Assembly (NCBI GenBank): GCA_030524455.1
Contig: JAUNGT010000001.1
Location: forward strand, 124,001-188,000
DNA: 64,000 bases
Origin: Eubacteriales bacterium
GTDB lineage: Bacteria > Bacillota > Clostridia > Lachnospirales > Lachnospiraceae
Reading direction: 5' to 3'
Under the pieces are notes generated by a model. The model did not search any database, was not told the DNA's origin, and saw nothing but the letters and a program-made list of their open reading frames with translations. The position numbers were made by a program, and so were the translations under genes. Below, one piece after another: positions 9,083 through 17,369 of this stretch (positions within the stretch are counted from its first letter, which is position 1; each line of letters opens with the position of its first letter).

Positions 9083-9619
9083 ATGGCAACCTGGAATTCG
9101 AGAGGGCTGCGGGGCTCCACCCTGGAGGATCTGATCAACCGCACCAATGAGAAATACGCGGAGAATAACCTGGCGCTGGTGCAGAAGATCCCCACGCCCA
9201 TCACGCCCATCAATATCGACAAGGAGAGCCGGCACATTACGCTGGCCTATTTTGACCAGAAGAGTACGGTGGACTACATCGGCGTGGTGCAGGGCATTCC
9301 GGTGTGCTTTGACGCCAAGGAGTGCGCCCAGGACACCTTTGCCCTGCAGAATATTCACCTGCATCAGGTGCAGTTTATGGAACGGTTTGAGAACCAGCAG
9401 GGCATTGCCTTTTTCCTGATTTATTATTCCCACAGGGATGAGTTCTACTACCTGCCCTTCGCCCATCTGAAATATTTCTGGGACAGGGCGCAGGAGGGCG
9501 GGAGAAAGAGCTTTCGGAGGGAAGAGCTGAATCCGGAATATTTTTTGCCGAAAAAACACGGAGTATTCGTCCCGTATCTGGAAATGCTGCAGAAGGATCT
9601 GGCGGACCGGCCGGATTGA
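9083..9619 (+). CDS. recU: Holliday junction resolvase RecU
   Basis: The 178-residue nuclease cleaves Holliday junctions in recombination and helps segregate chromosomes. The family pattern is clear: SRGLRGSTLEDLINRTN at the N-terminus, PTPITP near 38-42, the catalytic STVDY (61-65) and FDAKE (76-80) which carry the metal-binding acidic residues and Lys, and FFLIYYS later. The length is close to the family norm. In Bacillus recU lies beside a penicillin-binding protein gene; here it follows an rlu gene and precedes a Nudix gene. Confidence 0.93.
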   Translation: MATWNSRGLRGSTLEDLINRTNEKYAENNLALVQKIPTPITPINIDKESRHITLAYFDQKSTVDYIGVVQGIPVCFDAKECAQDTFALQNIHLHQVQFMERFENQQGIAFFLIYYSHRDEFYYLPFAHLKYFWDRAQEGGRKSFRREELNPEYFLPKKHGVFVPYLEMLQKDLADRPD

Positions 9620-9640
9620 CGGACACAAAAGGAGGCCGAA

Positions 9641-10174
9641 ATGGCAAACAGGACACAGGATCAACTGATCGGCACACTGACGACGCTGTGCTATCTGGAG
9701 CAGGAGGGCTGCTATCTGATGATGCACCGCGTCAAGAAGGAGAATGACGTCAACAAGGATAAGTGGGTCGGCGTGGGCGGACACGCGGAGCGCTATGAGA
9801 GCCCGGAGGACTGCCTGCTGCGGGAGGTTTGGGAGGAGACAGGACTTCGGCTTACCGACTATCGGTTCCGGGGGATCGTCACCTTCGTTTTAAAGGGCGT
9901 GGAAACCCAGTATATGTGCCTTTACACGGCAACAGGCTGGGAGGGCGAGATCTCGTGGGACTGCCCGGAGGGCGTACTGGAGTGGGTGCCGAGGGAGAAG
10001 CTTGGAGAGCTGCCGCTCTGGAGCGGGGACCATGTGTTTTTCCGGCTGCTGGATGAGGAAAGGCCCTTTTTCTCCCTGAAAATGATTTACGAGGGCGACC
10101 GGCTTACGGAGTGCGTGCTGGACGGAAAACCGTTTGAGGTAGGGCCGGGCAATGGGATTGACAGGAAAGTATAA
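9641..10174 (+). CDS. Nudix hydrolase, MutT-like (8-oxo-dGTP diphosphatase type)
   Basis: The 177-residue protein has a complete Nudix box at 47-69 (G-x5-E-x7-REVWEETGL), which binds the metal for pyrophosphate hydrolysis. The preceding KWVGVGGH matches the group annotated as 8-oxo-dGTP diphosphatase, but the substrate is inferred only. A strong Shine-Dalgarno, AAAGGAGG, lies 5 bases from the ATG. It is the last gene before the histidine operon and the his promoter overlaps its 3' end. Confidence 0.9.
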   Translation: MANRTQDQLIGTLTTLCYLEQEGCYLMMHRVKKENDVNKDKWVGVGGHAERYESPEDCLLREVWEETGLRLTDYRFRGIVTFVLKGVETQYMCLYTATGWEGEISWDCPEGVLEWVPREKLGELPLWSGDHVFFRLLDEERPFFSLKMIYEGDRLTECVLDGKPFEVGPGNGIDRKV

Positions 10175-10205
10175 ATTTGGTATCCTATACAAAGTTTCAT
10201 ATGAT
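10158..10205 (+). promoter_or_regulatory. Overlapping promoters for the histidine operon
   Basis: Two sigma-A-like promoters interlock. One is TTGACA (10158-10163), a 17-base spacer and TATCCT (10181-10186). The other is TTGGTA (10177-10182), a 17-base spacer and TATGAT (10200-10205). The second would leave a leader of about 40 bases before hisZ, too short for a T-box. Confidence 0.6.
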
Positions 10206-10251
10206 ATCACGGTAGCACGGTAAAGTGAACCGGAAAAAGAGGATCAGAAAT

Positions 10252-11466
10252 ATGAATAAATCATTGCTCCATACGCCCGAGGGCGTGCGGGATGTGTACG
10301 GGGAAGAATATGCGCGCCGGATGTGGGTGGAAAAAAAGCTTCACGAGACGGTGCGGCTGTACGGCTATCAGGATATCCAGACGCCCACCTTCGAGTTTTT
10401 CGATGTGTACAGCCGGGAGATCGGCACGACGCCGTCCTCCCAGCTCTATAAGTTTTTTGACAAGGAGGGAAATACCCTGGCGCTGCGGCCGGACTTTACG
10501 CCCTCCTGCGCCAGGTGCGCGGCAAAATATTTTATGGATGAAACCTCGCCGATCCGCCTGACCTACCACGGCAGTACCTTCACCAACACCTCCAGCCTGC
10601 AGGGCAAGCTAAAGGAGGTGACCCAGCTGGGGGCGGAGCTGATGCAGGACTCCTCCGTGGAGGCGGACGCGGAGATGATCAGCATGGTCGTGGAGGCACT
10701 GAAAAACTGCGGGCTGACGGATCTGCAGATCACGGTGGGCGAGGTAGAGTATTTTAAGGGAATCTGCTCCCAGGCGGGGCTGGGCGAGGAGGTGGAGCTT
10801 CAGCTGAGGGACTTTATCTCCGCCAAAAACTACTTCGGAGCAGAGGAGCTTCTGCGGGAGCGGAGAGTGCGCCGGGATTATGCCAGGGTGCTTTTGGGGC
10901 TGGCGGATCTGGTGACGGACAGCAACGACCTGGACAAGGCCAGGAGCCAGGTGGACAACGAGCGCTCCCTGCTGGCCATCGAGCGGCTGGAGGCGCTGCA
11001 GCGGGTGCTGCGCAGCTACGGCACGGACAAGTATGTGTCTTTTGATCTGGGGCTTTTGAGCAAGTATAATTATTACACCGGCGTGGTTTTCAAGGGCTAT
11101 ACCTACGGCGTGGGGGACGCGGTTGTCACCGGCGGCCGTTATGACCGGCTGCTGTCGCATTTTGGCAAAAAGGCTGCCGCCGTAGGCTTTGTGGCGGTGG
11201 TGGACGATGTGATGGAGGCGCTTTCCAGACAGCACAAAAATCCGCTTCCGGAGAGGGGCGGCTGGACGATTTTTTATGAGAAGGGCGCCTTTGGACCGGC
11301 GCTGGAAAAGGCCCGCAGCCTGCGCAGCCAGGGCGTGGTGGCAGAGCTTCTTCCCCTGGGGACGGATGACAAAAAGGAAACCACCGGTCTCTGTAACGGC
11401 GCACAGGGGCGGCAGGAGGTCGTTGTGATGCGTGCGGACGGAAGATGCGAGAAGCGAAAGATCTAG
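10252..11466 (+). CDS. hisZ: ATP phosphoribosyltransferase regulatory subunit HisZ
   Basis: The 404-residue protein resembles histidyl-tRNA synthetase (LLHTPEGVRDVYGEEY, LALRPDFTPSCAR, YYTGVVFKGY, GGRYDRLL) but lies with hisG and lacks the anticodon-binding region. This is the regulatory subunit that the short HisG needs. The ATG at 10252 has AGAGGA 8 bases upstream; the in-frame GTG at 10225 has no such site. The stop is 10 bases before hisG. It starts the operon hisZ-hisG-hisD-hisB-hisIE. Confidence 0.92.
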   Translation: MNKSLLHTPEGVRDVYGEEYARRMWVEKKLHETVRLYGYQDIQTPTFEFFDVYSREIGTTPSSQLYKFFDKEGNTLALRPDFTPSCARCAAKYFMDETSPIRLTYHGSTFTNTSSLQGKLKEVTQLGAELMQDSSVEADAEMISMVVEALKNCGLTDLQITVGEVEYFKGICSQAGLGEEVELQLRDFISAKNYFGAEELLRERRVRRDYARVLLGLADLVTDSNDLDKARSQVDNERSLLAIERLEALQRVLRSYGTDKYVSFDLGLLSKYNYYTGVVFKGYTYGVGDAVVTGGRYDRLLSHFGKKAAAVGFVAVVDDVMEALSRQHKNPLPERGGWTIFYEKGAFGPALEKARSLRSQGVVAELLPLGTDDKKETTGLCNGAQGRQEVVVMRADGRCEKRKI

Positions 11467-11476
11467 GAGAACGACG

Positions 11477-12130
11477 ATGGAAGAGAAAAGATACCTGACC
11501 TTTGCGCTGACCAAGGGAAGGCTGGCGGAAAAGACGCTGGCGCTTTTGGAGCGCGTGGGAATTACCTGCGAGGAGATGAAGGATAAAAACAGCCGGAAGC
11601 TGATTTTTGTCAACGAGGAAAAACGGCTCAAATTTTTCCTGGCAAAGGGGCCGGACGTGCCCACCTATGTGGAGTATGGGGCGGCGGACATCGGCGTGAC
11701 CGGTAAGGATATTTTGCTGGAGGAGGGACGCCGGGTGTACGAGGTGATGGATCTGGGCTTTGGCCGGTGCCGGATGTGCGTCTGCGGACCGGAGTCGGCG
11801 CGGGAGCTTTTGCAGCACCATGAGCGGATCCGCGTCGCCAGCAAATACCCGGTGATTGCCAAGGATTATTTCTATAATAAGAAGCACCAGACAGTGGACA
11901 TCATCAAGCTGAACGGCTCCGTGGAGCTGGGGCCCATCGTGGGGCTGTCGGATGTGATTGTGGATATCGTGGAGACGGGAGGGACCCTGCGGGAGAACGG
12001 CCTGGAGGTGCTGGAGGAGATCTGCGGCCTGTCGGCGCGGATGATCGTCAACCAGGTCAGTATGCAGATGGAGACGGAGCGGATCCGTCAGATTATATTG
12101 AAGCTGCGCAGCCAGATGGCGGAGGATTAG
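11477..12130 (+). CDS. hisG: ATP phosphoribosyltransferase catalytic subunit HisG (short form)
   Basis: The 217-residue enzyme makes the first step of histidine synthesis, joining PRPP to ATP. Family segments are LTFALTKGRL, ADIGVTGKDIL and the PRPP-binding DIVETGGTLREN. It lacks the C-terminal ACT-like regulatory domain of long HisG, matching the presence of HisZ. The ATG at 11477 is preceded by TAGGAGA; an in-frame start at 11432 would overlap hisZ and adds a non-family peptide. hisD begins 4 bases after its stop. Confidence 0.94.
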   Translation: MEEKRYLTFALTKGRLAEKTLALLERVGITCEEMKDKNSRKLIFVNEEKRLKFFLAKGPDVPTYVEYGAADIGVTGKDILLEEGRRVYEVMDLGFGRCRMCVCGPESARELLQHHERIRVASKYPVIAKDYFYNKKHQTVDIIKLNGSVELGPIVGLSDVIVDIVETGGTLRENGLEVLEEICGLSARMIVNQVSMQMETERIRQIILKLRSQMAED

Positions 12131-12134
12131 GAAA

Positions 12135-13436
12135 ATGAGAATTGTGAAGCTTACTTCGGAGCAGAAGAAGGGGATCCTGGAGGATCTTTTGCAGAGAAGC
12201 CCCAACCACTACGGCCAGTATGAGAGCGCCGTGGCGGAGATCATCAGAAATGTGAGGGAGAGGGGCGACGAGGCCCTCTTTTCCTATACGGAGCAGTTTG
12301 ACCGCTGCCCCATGGACGAGGCGCATATCCGGGTGACGCAGGAGGAGATCGACGAGGCCTACCGGGCGGTGGACGAGGCTTTTGTGGAGGTCATGAAAAG
12401 GAGCGCCGCCAATATCCGCAGCTTCCATGAGAAGCAGCTGCGCAACAGCTGGTTTGATCCAAAGCCGGACGGCACGATCCTGGGGATGCGGATCATGCCC
12501 ATCGCGGTGGCGGGGGTTTATGTGCCCGGCGGAAAGGCGGCGTATCCCTCCAGCGTGTTGATGAATGTGATCCCGGCCAGGGTTGCCGGGGTGGAGCGGA
12601 TCATCATGACGACCCCTCCCGGGCGGGATGGCAGGGTAAATCCGGGCACTCTGGTGGCGGCCCACATCGCGGGCGTGGATGAGATTTACAAGGTCGGCGG
12701 GGCGCAGGCTGTGGCGGCCATGGCCTTTGGAACAAAGAGCATTCCCAAGGTGGACAAGATTACCGGACCCGGAAATATTTTTGTGGCGCTGGCAAAGAAG
12801 GCCTGCTTTGGCTATGTGAGCATCGATTCCATCGCCGGGCCCAGCGAAATTCTGGTGATCGCGGACGAGACGGCAAATCCCAGATATGTGGCGGCGGATC
12901 TTTTGTCCCAGGCCGAGCACGACGAGCTGGCGAGCGCGATTTTGATCACCACAAGCCCGGCCCTGGCGCAGCAGGTGTCCGACCAGGTGGATGCCTTTTT
13001 AAAAAAGCTGGAGAGGCGGGAGATTATCGAAAAATCGCTGGAGCATTACGGCTATATCCTGCTGGTGGACTCCCTGGAGGAGGCGGCCGAGACGGCCAAC
13101 GATATCGCTTCCGAGCATCTGGAGCTTTTGACGGCGGATCCCTTTGCCCTGATGACGAAAATCAAAAACGCGGGCGCTATCTTTTTGGGAGAATATTCTT
13201 CAGAGCCGCTGGGCGATTATTTTGCGGGGCCCAACCATGTGCTGCCCACCAACGGCACGGCGCGGTTTTTCTCTCCCTTAAATGTGGATGACTTCATGAA
13301 AAAGACGAGCATCATCTCCTATTCCCGTCAGGCTCTCGAAAGAGCGCACCGGGATATCGAGTGCTTTGCCGAAAACGAAGGGCTGACGGCTCACGCCAAT
13401 TCCATTCGGGTGCGGTTTGAGGAGGTGCGGAGATGA
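12135..13436 (+). CDS. hisD: Histidinol dehydrogenase HisD
   Basis: The 433-residue zinc enzyme makes the last two oxidations, from histidinol to histidine, with NAD. Family blocks include VYVPGGKAAYPSSVLMN, KITGPGNIFVALAK, IDSIAGPSEIL, the SQAEHDE segment and the GPNHVLPT motif carrying the catalytic His. The length is normal. Its stop overlaps the hisB start in an ATGA. Gene order is compact and one transcript is expected. Confidence 0.95.
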   Translation: MRIVKLTSEQKKGILEDLLQRSPNHYGQYESAVAEIIRNVRERGDEALFSYTEQFDRCPMDEAHIRVTQEEIDEAYRAVDEAFVEVMKRSAANIRSFHEKQLRNSWFDPKPDGTILGMRIMPIAVAGVYVPGGKAAYPSSVLMNVIPARVAGVERIIMTTPPGRDGRVNPGTLVAAHIAGVDEIYKVGGAQAVAAMAFGTKSIPKVDKITGPGNIFVALAKKACFGYVSIDSIAGPSEILVIADETANPRYVAADLLSQAEHDELASAILITTSPALAQQVSDQVDAFLKKLERREIIEKSLEHYGYILLVDSLEEAAETANDIASEHLELLTADPFALMTKIKNAGAIFLGEYSSEPLGDYFAGPNHVLPTNGTARFFSPLNVDDFMKKTSIISYSRQALERAHRDIECFAENEGLTAHANSIRVRFEEVRR

Positions 13437-14023
13437 CGGGGAGAAACGCCCTGGTCGTGCGGACGACCAGGGAGACGGACATCCGGCTGGAGCTTTCCCT
13501 GGACGGACAGGGGCAGGCGGAGATCCAGACCGGGATCGGCTTTTTTGACCATATGCTGGAGGGCTTTGCCCGCCATGGCTTCTTTGACGTAAAGCTTACT
13601 GTGAAGGGAGATTTGCAGGTGGACGGCCATCACACGGTGGAGGATACCGGCATCGTCCTGGGACAGGCCATCGCCCGGGCGGCGGGAGACAAAAAGGGAA
13701 TCCGCCGCTACGGCTATTTCCTGCTGCCCATGGACGACGCGCTGGTGGCCTGCGCCGTGGATCTGTGCGGCCGCCCGTACTTAAACTTTGACTATACCTT
13801 TGATGCGCCCATGATCGGCGGGCTGGACACGGAGCTGATCCGGGAGTTTTTCTATGCGGTGTCCTACAGCGCCGGGATGAACCTTCATATCAAGGTGCTG
13901 GACGGAAGAAACGGCCACCATATTGCGGAGGCGATGTTCAAGGCCTTTTCCAAGGCGCTGGATATGGCGGTGGGAGCAGAGCCCCGGCTGGACGGCGTTT
14001 TGTCCACCAAGGGCACTCTTTAA
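13433..14023 (+). CDS. hisB: Imidazoleglycerol-phosphate dehydratase HisB
   Basis: The 196-residue enzyme dehydrates imidazole glycerol phosphate. The repeated manganese-binding His motifs are visible as FFDHMLEGFARH and DGHHTVEDTG in the first half, and GHHIAEAMFKA in the second. This is the single-function form without the phosphatase domain of enteric HisB. It overlaps hisD by 4 bases. Confidence 0.95.
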   Translation: MTGRNALVVRTTRETDIRLELSLDGQGQAEIQTGIGFFDHMLEGFARHGFFDVKLTVKGDLQVDGHHTVEDTGIVLGQAIARAAGDKKGIRRYGYFLLPMDDALVACAVDLCGRPYLNFDYTFDAPMIGGLDTELIREFFYAVSYSAGMNLHIKVLDGRNGHHIAEAMFKAFSKALDMAVGAEPRLDGVLSTKGTL

Positions 14024-14060
14024 AAGACCGGCATTTGCATGGACAGAAATGGAGAATCGT

Positions 14061-15350
14061 ATGGATATCAAGAGATTTATGCCCTGTATGTACCTGTATG
14101 AGGGGAAGGTGGTTTCGGACGCGAAGGAGCGCCGGGAGGTGAGCCTTACGCCGGTGCAGCTGGCGGAAAGCTACAGCGAAAACCGCTGTGACTGCATCTG
14201 TCTGCAGGACCTCTCCGAGGGCGATAAGGCCCATGACGAGGCCATCGACTTAATCCGGGAGATCTGCCAGAACGTGGCGGTGCCGGTGATCGGAGGAGGC
14301 CATATTTTCCGGATGGAGGATGTCAAAAAGCTCCTCTACGCGGGCTGCAGCCAGGTGGTGCTGGATCTGGAGCAGGAGAAGCAGCGGGAGCTTCTGCGGG
14401 AGGTTTCCCTGAAATTCGGGAAAGAAAAAATAATCGCCGGGGTGGACAGCCCGGCCATGATCGGAACGCTGAAGCAGCAGATTGGCGAGTACGCCTGCGA
14501 GGTGTATCTGTTTCATGCGGGCGGGGCCGGGGAAGCGGCGCTGACCTCCCCGGTTCCGGTGATGCCGTTTTTGCCGGAGGTGTCTTTGGAAAAGCTCATC
14601 GAGGTGCTTTCCTACGCCAATATCAGCGGAATTTCCGGCAGCCTGGTCAACGAAAACATCCGGGACGTGGCGGCTTTAAAAAAGCTCTGCGCCGAGAACA
14701 ATATCCCGGTGGCGAAGGAGGGGGGCGCGTACCCCTTCTCGGCCCTGAAAAAGGGGCCTGACGGACTGGTGCCCGTGGTGGTGCAGGATGTGAAGACGGA
14801 GGCCGTTTTGATGGTGGCCTATATGGATGAGGAGGCCTATAACCGGACGCTGGAGACCGGGCGGATGACCTACTACAGCCGCAGCAGGCAGGCGCTCTGG
14901 GTAAAGGGCGAGACCAGCGGACATTATCAATACGTCCACTCCCTGACGGCGGACTGCGATCTGGATACGATCCTGGCGAGAGTCACACAGGTGGGGCCCG
15001 CCTGCCATACCGGCTCCTACAGCTGCTTTTTCAACGAGATCCAGAGGCGCAGCCAAAAGGAGGAGAGCCACAACCCGATGAAGGTGTTCGAGGAGGTCTT
15101 TGCGGTGATCGAGGACCGCAAGCTCCATCCCAAGGAGGGCTCCTACACCAACTACCTGTTTGACAAGGGCATCGATAAGATTTTAAAGAAGGTGGGGGAG
15201 GAGGCCACGGAGATTGTGATCGCAGCCAAAAACCCCAATCCCAACGAGATCAAGTACGAGATCGCGGATTTCCTCTACCACATGATGGTGCTGATGGCGG
15301 AGAAGGGCGTGACCTGGGAGGAGGTCACGGAGGAGCTGGCGAACCGCTGA
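14061..15350 (+). CDS. hisIE: HisIE with an N-terminal degenerate HisF/HisA-like barrel
   Basis: The 429-residue protein has three parts. Residues about 1-225 align with the HisF beta/alpha barrel in register (RFMPCMYLYEGKVV; VPVIGGGHIFRMEDVKKLLYAG cut by no gap), but the catalytic Asp at position 11 is Tyr, while the second, Asp129, is kept. Residues about 230-340 are HisI, phosphoribosyl-AMP cyclohydrolase, with the zinc residues in TADCDLD and GPACHTGSYSC. Residues about 345-429 are HisE, phosphoribosyl-ATP diphosphatase (KVGEEATEIVIAAKN, EIADFLYHMMVL). It performs steps two and three of the pathway; the barrel is probably structural. The ATG at 14061 has GGAG 6 bases upstream. No hisA, hisF, hisH or hisC is in the window. 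Confidence 0.88.
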   Translation: MDIKRFMPCMYLYEGKVVSDAKERREVSLTPVQLAESYSENRCDCICLQDLSEGDKAHDEAIDLIREICQNVAVPVIGGGHIFRMEDVKKLLYAGCSQVVLDLEQEKQRELLREVSLKFGKEKIIAGVDSPAMIGTLKQQIGEYACEVYLFHAGGAGEAALTSPVPVMPFLPEVSLEKLIEVLSYANISGISGSLVNENIRDVAALKKLCAENNIPVAKEGGAYPFSALKKGPDGLVPVVVQDVKTEAVLMVAYMDEEAYNRTLETGRMTYYSRSRQALWVKGETSGHYQYVHSLTADCDLDTILARVTQVGPACHTGSYSCFFNEIQRRSQKEESHNPMKVFEEVFAVIEDRKLHPKEGSYTNYLFDKGIDKILKKVGEEATEIVIAAKNPNPNEIKYEIADFLYHMMVLMAEKGVTWEEVTEELANR

Positions 15351-15370
15351 AGCTTCCATACCTGCCGGTC

Positions 15371-15399
15371 TTTACTTTCCCGGACTTTTTTTGTATGAT
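15371..15399 (+). promoter_or_regulatory. Promoter for the M3 peptidase gene
   Basis: TTTACT (15371-15376), a 17-base spacer and TATGAT (15394-15399) precede the peptidase ATG at 15439 by about 40 bases. The spacer ends in a T-run that may also serve the end of the histidine operon. Confidence 0.55.
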
Positions 15400-15438
15400 G
15401 GGGGAGAGCCGCAGAACGGCTCGGAAGGGAGACCGGGA

Positions 15439-17142
15439 ATGCAGGATTTTACATTCGATACGATACAGTATGTCCGTCCGGACTTTGACGGGATGAAACG
15501 ATGCTGGGAGGAGGCGGCGGCAGCAGTGGCTGGAGCAGCCTCCTACGCCCAGGTGAAGGAGGCCATGCGGCGGGTGGAGGAGACGGAAGGGCATTTTTCC
15601 ACGATGCTGACGGTCTGCGAGATCCGCAATACGCTGGACACCACGGACGTTTTTTATGAGAAGGAGCTGGAGTATAACCAGAAAACCTATCCCACGGTGA
15701 TGGAGGCTGCGCTGGCCTACAAAAAGGCCCTTTTGGACAGCCCCTTTGCAAAGGAGCTGGAGGCCGAGTACGGAAAGGAGCTGCTGGTATCCATGCAGCG
15801 GGAGCTGGACAGCTTCAACCCGAAGCTGGTGCCTTTTTTGCAGAAGGAGGCGGAGCTGTGCACCCGGTACCAGAAGCTGATGGCGACGGCACAGATTCCT
15901 TTCCGCGGGCAGACCTACAATCTTTACGGGATCCAGAAGCTGTTTGAGGATCCGGACCGCCAGACCCGCAAGGAGGCCTATCGGGCCTGGTCGGATTTTT
16001 ACCACAAAAACGAGCCGGAGATGGAGGAGATTTTCGACAGCCTGGTGAAGGTCAGAAACGAGATGGGGCGCGCCATGGGAGACGAGAATTTCATCCCTCT
16101 TGGCTATAAGAACCAGGGCAGGAGCGACTACGGCCAGAAGGAGGTGGAGGCCTTCCGCAGACAGGTGCTGGAGGAGATTGTGCCTCTGTGCGAGAAGCTT
16201 TATAAGGCCCAGGCCCGGCGCATCGGCGTGGATAAAATCATGGCCTACGACGAGAAGTTTGTATTCCCCGACGGCAACGCGGTGCCCGCGGGGGATGACG
16301 ACTACATGATTGAGCAGGCCCGGCAGATGTACCATGAGCTGAGCCCGGAGACGGGAGAGTTTATCGACTTTATGATCGGGCATAAGCTGATGGATCTGAA
16401 GAACAAGCCCAATAAGGCGTCCACCGGCTATATGACCTCCCTGATCGACTATCTGGCGCCCTTTGTGTTTTCCTGCTTCAACCATACGACCTTTGATATG
16501 CAGGTGCTCAGCCATGAGCTTGGACATGCTTTTGCGGGCTATCAGGCCATGCGCCATCAGCCGATTTCCGCCTACTACAGCGAATCCACGGATATCGCGG
16601 AGATCCATTCCATGTCCATGGAGCAGTTCGCCTACCCTTACGCGGAGCGGTTTTTCGGGAAGGACGCGGATAAGTACCGTTTCTCCCATCTCCAGGATGC
16701 CATCACCTTCGTGCCCTACGGCGTGGCGGTGGACGAGTTCCAGCACATCGTCTACGCCCATCCGGAGCTGACGCCCCGGGAGCGCACCTGGGAGTGGCAC
16801 AAGCTGGAGCAAAAGTACATGCCCTGGCGCGCCTACGAGGACGACGAATTCATGGAGCGCGGCGGCTACTGGTACTACAAGCTGCACATTTTCCTCTATC
16901 CCTTCTACTATATCAACTACACGCTGACGACCATGGGAGCGATGGAGTTTAAGAAGCGCTACGAGGAAAACCGGGAACAGGCCTGGAAGGATTATCTGGC
17001 GCTGTGCAATGCCGGCGGCAGCAAGAGCTATCTGGGACTGTTAAAGACGGCCCATCTGTCCGTGCCCTTTGAGGAGGGCAGTGTGAAGCGGGCGATTTCC
17101 TATGCAAAGGAAATCCTGTTAAGGCAGATAGGGGAGATTTGA
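15439..17142 (+). CDS. M3-family oligoendopeptidase (PepF-like)
   Basis: The 567-residue cytoplasmic metallopeptidase degrades short peptides. The zinc motif HELGH is in VLSHELGHAFAGYQ at about residue 358, with a second acidic ligand block in STDIAEIHSMSMEQF further on. There is no signal peptide. The start at 15439 has AAGGGAG upstream and the initial residues MQDFTFDTIQYVRPDF fit the family. The length is close to the M3 oligoendopeptidase norm. The gene is convergent with a possible small ORF and the AraC gene. Confidence 0.9.
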   Translation: MQDFTFDTIQYVRPDFDGMKRCWEEAAAAVAGAASYAQVKEAMRRVEETEGHFSTMLTVCEIRNTLDTTDVFYEKELEYNQKTYPTVMEAALAYKKALLDSPFAKELEAEYGKELLVSMQRELDSFNPKLVPFLQKEAELCTRYQKLMATAQIPFRGQTYNLYGIQKLFEDPDRQTRKEAYRAWSDFYHKNEPEMEEIFDSLVKVRNEMGRAMGDENFIPLGYKNQGRSDYGQKEVEAFRRQVLEEIVPLCEKLYKAQARRIGVDKIMAYDEKFVFPDGNAVPAGDDDYMIEQARQMYHELSPETGEFIDFMIGHKLMDLKNKPNKASTGYMTSLIDYLAPFVFSCFNHTTFDMQVLSHELGHAFAGYQAMRHQPISAYYSESTDIAEIHSMSMEQFAYPYAERFFGKDADKYRFSHLQDAITFVPYGVAVDEFQHIVYAHPELTPRERTWEWHKLEQKYMPWRAYEDDEFMERGGYWYYKLHIFLYPFYYINYTLTTMGAMEFKKRYEENREQAWKDYLALCNAGGSKSYLGLLKTAHLSVPFEEGSVKRAISYAKEILLRQIGEI

Positions 17143-17328
17143 GCATCCGGGGCGCTTCTGCCAGCCGGATTGCTGTCCGCAATCGCATCGCCGCATCCCC
17201 AGCTGCCATATAAGCCAGCCGTAAAGATCGATGTTGCGGCCGGGAAAGGGCAGCGGGGACGGGGCGCACTGCGGGCAGACGCTACGCTGGGAACAGGGCG
17301 TTTGACGGGGGTGCATGCAGGTTTGCAT
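17119..17328 (-). CDS. Possible small cysteine-rich protein
   Basis: The 69-residue reading frame carries seven Cys, including a CPQC knuckle and CDC, so a small metal-binding protein is conceivable. The ATG at 17328 has a textbook Shine-Dalgarno, AAAGGAG, 8 bases upstream. It lies 41 bases after the araC stop on the same strand and overlaps the end of the convergent peptidase gene by 24 bases. No family is recognised. The rest of the araC-peptidase gap is unassigned. It may be spurious; the strong ribosome site is the main argument. Confidence 0.4.
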   Translation of the reverse strand: MQTCMHPRQTPCSQRSVCPQCAPSPLPFPGRNIDLYGWLIWQLGMRRCDCGQQSGWQKRPGCSNLPYLP

Positions 17329-17369
17329 GGTGGGTTCTCCTTTGGGTTTCTATATAGTATGATACGGCC

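Noticed and set aside
10206..10251. T-box or other riboswitch for the histidine operon
   Set aside because: The leader is only about 45 bases, too short for a T-box, and no terminator stem is present.
15325..16887. A 520-codon minus-strand frame opposite the M3 peptidase
   Set aside because: The plus strand encodes a peptidase with an intact HELGH site; the antisense translation has no recognisable domain.
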